Positions 4,950-6,865 of a stretch of DNA of 6,865 bases are shown here, piece by piece. Where the stretch lies: the NCBI GenBank assembly GCA_015711875.1, contig JACVJG010000159.1, positions 1-6,865 on the forward strand, in the 5' to 3' direction. A program made the position numbers and the translations under genes. The notes below the pieces were generated by a model. The model was not told where the DNA came from, did not search any database, and saw only the letters and a program-made list of their open reading frames with translations. Numbering within the stretch: the stretch's first letter is position 1; each line of letters starts with the position of its first letter. The DNA comes from Candidatus Solincola jinzensis (lineage in GTDB: Bacteria > Actinomycetota > Geothermincolia > Geothermincolales > RBG-13-55-18).

Positions 4950-6463
4950 ATCGTCCCTCCCCCCGCGGCCAGAAAGGTCTGAGCTTCCCCCGTCTGGATC
5001 ACCGGCATCGCCGGATGTCCCCACGTCGAGGGGATCGATGAGAGAAACGTACACCAGAGGGGGCGGCCGGTCGCCTGGTCCAGACACAGGACGCGGCTCT
5101 CCTGTTCCCCCGGGGGCAAGGTGGAAACGCCCACGAAGACGCGGCCGGACCTCACCAGGACCGGCGAGGTGAAGACAAAATTCTTCCCGATAAAGTCGAA
5201 GCCGCTCCCCGAAACGGAGGAGAGCCGGCGGAATTCGTCGAAAAGAGACGGGGAATCCGTGTCCCACAACAGCTTTCCCGTGGGGATGTGCAGGCATTTG
5301 ACGGAAGCGGGCCCCGCGAAAAGCTCCGGAGAATCCCTCTGAAGGGACTCGGAACTCATGGCCACATACGCGCGTTCTCCGTCCACCGCGACTCCCACAT
5401 AGGGGGAAACCATGCCCATCCGCGACACCGGTGGAGCTCCGGGCGGCGGAGCCGGACTCCGCGGCCGCGTGGAGAACTTCCAGTAAATCCCGGCCTCCGG
5501 GGAGGAGGGACGGGAACGCGCCGGGTCCACCGCCAAGACCATCTGACCGTCCGTCAGGAGGACGTACTCCTTCCCGCGCAGCCGGGCCCAGGCCGGGAAG
5601 AAGGGGTGATGATCCGGCAGCGGGGACGGCTGGCCGGGCCACCTCGACCTTGAGACCCGGGTCGGCTCGGCAGCGCGGGAGAACTCGAAGGAACCGAGCC
5701 GAACTTCGTTACGGATCTCGGGGGCCCCCACGGGCTCCCCGGGGGCCGGCGACACCGGGACCGGCGGGGCGGCCGGTCCGAGCCGGGACAGAAATTCCCG
5801 GAGCCGCTGGGGCCGCCCGGCCACCATCACGGATCCGTCCAGCCCTTCCACCTCCACGAACCGCCTCAGCTCGTCCAGTCCCCCCCAGTCTCCGACGGCC
5901 GCACAGGCATGGGCGATCCGGGCCGCGACCACGGCCGGCGAGACCCCGGCGGCGGCCCGGTGAAATCGAAGGAGACGGTTCCAGTGCACCACCGCCTCAT
6001 CCACAGCCCCTTCTTCGAAACAAAGGGTCCCCAGAAAATCCAGGGCCTCGACCACCGGGCCCGTGAAAAAAAACTCTTCCACCGCCTTCTCCAGAAGCCT
6101 CCGGTCCCCTCCCTCCCGGGCACGCGTGATCTCGATCCGGGCCCGCCCCTCGCGCTCCAGCCGGTAGACCTCGAGGGCCTCGGCCGGGAGCCCGGCGAAC
6201 CGACGGAGGAGATGCTCGCTCAGCCCCGTCCAGGAATCCTTGTCCATCCGGACCAGGCGCCAGCCGTACCGGCGCCGGCCCTCCTCGGCCCATTCGAAAA
6301 ATTCCTTCCATTCCCTCCGCTCCTCCAGCTGCCGAAGCCGCTCGAGGAACCGGGGCTCGACCTCCTCGAGGTATACGGAATCGTCCTGACGTCCGCCCCC
6401 GGCGGAGAACCCTCCCACGGCCAGAAGACCTGCCATGCAGAACGCGAATCGCATCGGACCCAT
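4847..6463 (-). CDS. Secreted protein with helical N-terminal half and PQQ-like beta-propeller, C-terminus lost
   Basis: The 538-codon minus-strand frame starts at 6463. A signal peptide (MGPMRFAFCMAGLLAVGG, residues 1-18, cleaved roughly at 20-25) implies export. Residues 30-230 are alpha-helical and resemble the TPR-like front of large Planctomycetota proteins (LSEHLLRRFAGLPAEALEVY at 81-100, YFFTGP-like FFFTGP at 131-136). After a Pro-rich linker (230-250) come PQQ-like blades: YVLLTDGQMVLAVDP (300-314), AYVAMSS with VKCLHIPTGKLLW (365-400), and GRVFVGVS with RVLCLDQATGRPLW (440-470). A fourth blade begins AAGGGTIYAHANQGVVAAL (499-517) and should continue with D-x-x-T-G-x-x-x-W. Instead it becomes the antisense of the BNR gene (518-538). 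True coding therefore ends near 4913, and the protein lacks at least half its propeller. Such proteins are thought to be extracytoplasmic scaffolds or dehydrogenase-like; catalytic residues cannot be assigned. Confidence 0.75.
   Translation of the reverse strand: MGPMRFAFCMAGLLAVGGFSAGGGRQDDSVYLEEVEPRFLERLRQLEERREWKEFFEWAEEGRRRYGWRLVRMDKDSWTGLSEHLLRRFAGLPAEALEVYRLEREGRARIEITRAREGGDRRLLEKAVEEFFFTGPVVEALDFLGTLCFEEGAVDEAVVHWNRLLRFHRAAAGVSPAVVAARIAHACAAVGDWGGLDELRRFVEVEGLDGSVMVAGRPQRLREFLSRLGPAAPPVPVSPAPGEPVGAPEIRNEVRLGSFEFSRAAEPTRVSRSRWPGQPSPLPDHHPFFPAWARLRGKEYVLLTDGQMVLAVDPARSRPSSPEAGIYWKFSTRPRSPAPPPGAPPVSRMGMVSPYVGVAVDGERAYVAMSSESLQRDSPELFAGPASVKCLHIPTGKLLWDTDSPSLFDEFRRLSSVSGSGFDFIGKNFVFTSPVLVRSGRVFVGVSTLPPGEQESRVLCLDQATGRPLWCTFLSSIPSTWGHPAMPVIQTGEAQTFLAAGGGTIYAHANQGVVAALASPESLAQERAWRLRERSSRR
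4911..4922. other. Junction between two unlike sequences; both flanking genes broken
   Basis: Reading rightward, the BNR protein keeps its family pattern to SGDARA (codons to 4919). Reading leftward, the PQQ-like protein keeps its pattern to GVVAAL (codons down to 4913). Past these points each frame is only the complement of the other gene. The shared bases GCCAGGGCGGCC (4911-4922) fit both reading patterns, so a short homology may have joined them. Either the contig is a chimera of two genomes or a real rearrangement fused them. Confidence 0.65.
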
Positions 6464-6686
6464 GCCCGGAATCCCTCCCCCTTCTTCAGTTAGACGGGCG
6501 ACCCCTCCCTCCCGTTGTATGTGGCAAGAGCCCGTCGCGAACCGACCGGCCGCCGTCTCCCGGACCGGACCTCGGGATCGGGAGGGCCCGTGGCGGGACG
6601 ACCGGCATCCGACGGGGGAACGGGGCGGCCCGGAACCGGGGTGACTGTTAAATCTCCCGTGCTCGAGTCATCCTGAGTTTCTCCGT
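6464..6686. other. Upstream region of the PQQ-like gene, nothing recognised
   Basis: The 223 bases before the minus-strand gene are GC-rich, with many CCGG/GGCC runs. Apart from the ribosome site I see no gene, clear promoter, terminator or repeat. The plus frame 6435-6644 has an Arg/Pro/Gly-rich product typical of chance frames. Confidence 0.5.
6473..6478 (-). promoter_or_regulatory. Ribosome binding site for the PQQ-like protein gene
   Basis: On the minus strand GGAGGG, within a longer G-rich run, ends 9 bases before the ATG at 6463. The in-frame ATG at 6454 would be 18 bases away, so the 6463 start is preferred. No convincing promoter was found between here and the inverted repeat at 6687. 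Confidence 0.5.
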
Positions 6687-6750
6687 CGTTGCCGGGGACT
6701 AATTCAAGAAAAGGGGACGCAGATCAATAAAGCCCTCCTCCCCGGCAACG
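6687..6750. repeat. Perfect 12-bp inverted repeat around a 40-base centre (REP-like)
   Basis: CGTTGCCGGGGA (6687-6698) is the exact reverse complement of TCCCCGGCAACG (6739-6750). The centre carries AAAAGGGGACGCAGATCAAT (6709-6728). As I recall, AAAAGGGGAC-type strings recur in palindromic repeats beside IS200-like (RAYT) transposase genes in Planctomycetota and Deltaproteobacteria; this is memory, not a search. No transposase gene is visible. It could instead be a transcript hairpin or the end of a mobile element. Confidence 0.6.
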
Positions 6751-6865
6751 GGGCGAAGGGGTAAGGTCTTCCCGCAGGCCTTGCAGTGGCGGCGCTGGGG
6801 GTGGACCCGATGGAGTTGGGGATCGCTGACGGAAGGGGATCGCTGGGCGTGGATGTGGGTTCCGG
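6699..6865 (-). CDS. Possible C-terminal fragment of a zinc-ribbon protein (start outside window)
   Basis: A minus-strand frame enters at the window edge and stops at 6699-6701 after 54 visible codons. It contains QRRHCKACGKTLPLRP, in which C-x-x-C-G-K looks like one knuckle of a zinc ribbon. Most third positions toward the window edge are C or G, as in real genes here. No second Cys pair is visible; it would have to lie upstream, outside the window. The last residues fall inside the inverted repeat, so the frame may simply run into a repeat element. A plus frame over 6771-6865 is open too and equally GC3-rich. Weak call. Confidence 0.22.
   Translation of the reverse strand, partial: GTHIHAQRSPSVSDPQLHRVHPQRRHCKACGKTLPLRPVAGEEGFIDLRPLFLN

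Noticed and set aside
4635..5642. 335-codon minus-strand frame crossing the junction
   Set aside because: It has a Gly/Arg-rich product without domain features; the overlapping minus frame starting at 6463 has clear PQQ-like blades and a signal peptide.
5431..6066. 211-codon plus-strand frame
   Set aside because: It is antisense to the PQQ-like protein and its Arg/Pro-rich composition is typical of a shadow of GC-rich coding DNA.
6464..6686. Promoter for the PQQ-like gene on the minus strand
   Set aside because: TTGCCA-like and TACAAC-like strings occur near 6515-6530, but they are too close together for a -35/-10 pair.

Overview
This is a high-GC bacterial contig whose two halves look unlike each other, with a probable break near base 4915. 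No rRNA, tRNA, CRISPR array or complete insertion sequence is visible. The left part (1 to about 4915) resembles a deep-branching actinobacterial genome, possibly of the uncultured Geothermincolia/OPB41 kind. That is an inference from the style of a secreted repeat-domain protein and from the kinase and PKD genes, not from a database search. The right part (about 4915 to 6865) resembles a Planctomycetota-type genome, again an inference, from a secreted protein with an alpha-helical N-terminal half and a PQQ-like beta-propeller.

Layout, left part: (i) the C-terminal 226 residues of a sensor histidine kinase, plus strand, cut by the window edge (1-681). (ii) A 767-base, AT-richer non-coding stretch (682-1448) rich in dyads and short direct repeats. 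It holds an extended -10 promoter near 1266 and a near-consensus sigma70 promoter at 1363-1391. (iii) A membrane protein (1449-3074) with a cytoplasmic protein-kinase fold whose catalytic Asp and DFG motif are lost, one transmembrane helix and an extracytoplasmic PKD domain. (iv) A 521-base GC-rich spacer (3075-3595). (v) A small secreted protein (3596-4117) with one beta-rich domain that contains a low-GC patch. (vi) The start of a secreted BNR/Asp-box beta-propeller protein (4305 onwards), which loses its family character near 4915.

Right part: a minus-strand secreted PQQ-like propeller protein (6463 down to about 4913) that is also cut in mid-blade at the same point, tail to tail with the BNR gene. 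Beyond its start is a 402-base end region with a perfect 12-bp inverted repeat (6687-6698 / 6739-6750) and, on the minus strand, a possible C-terminal fragment of a zinc-ribbon protein.

How the genes fit together: on the left, an envelope sensor (histidine kinase), a one-pass pseudokinase receptor with an external PKD domain and two exported proteins suggest a cell-surface sensing or adhesion neighbourhood. Each plus-strand gene is separated by a sizeable gap, so a single operon is not evident. The right-hand gene should not be read as functionally linked until the junction is verified. Two beta-propeller genes broken at the same dozen bases is what an assembly chimera would produce, although a real rearrangement is possible.
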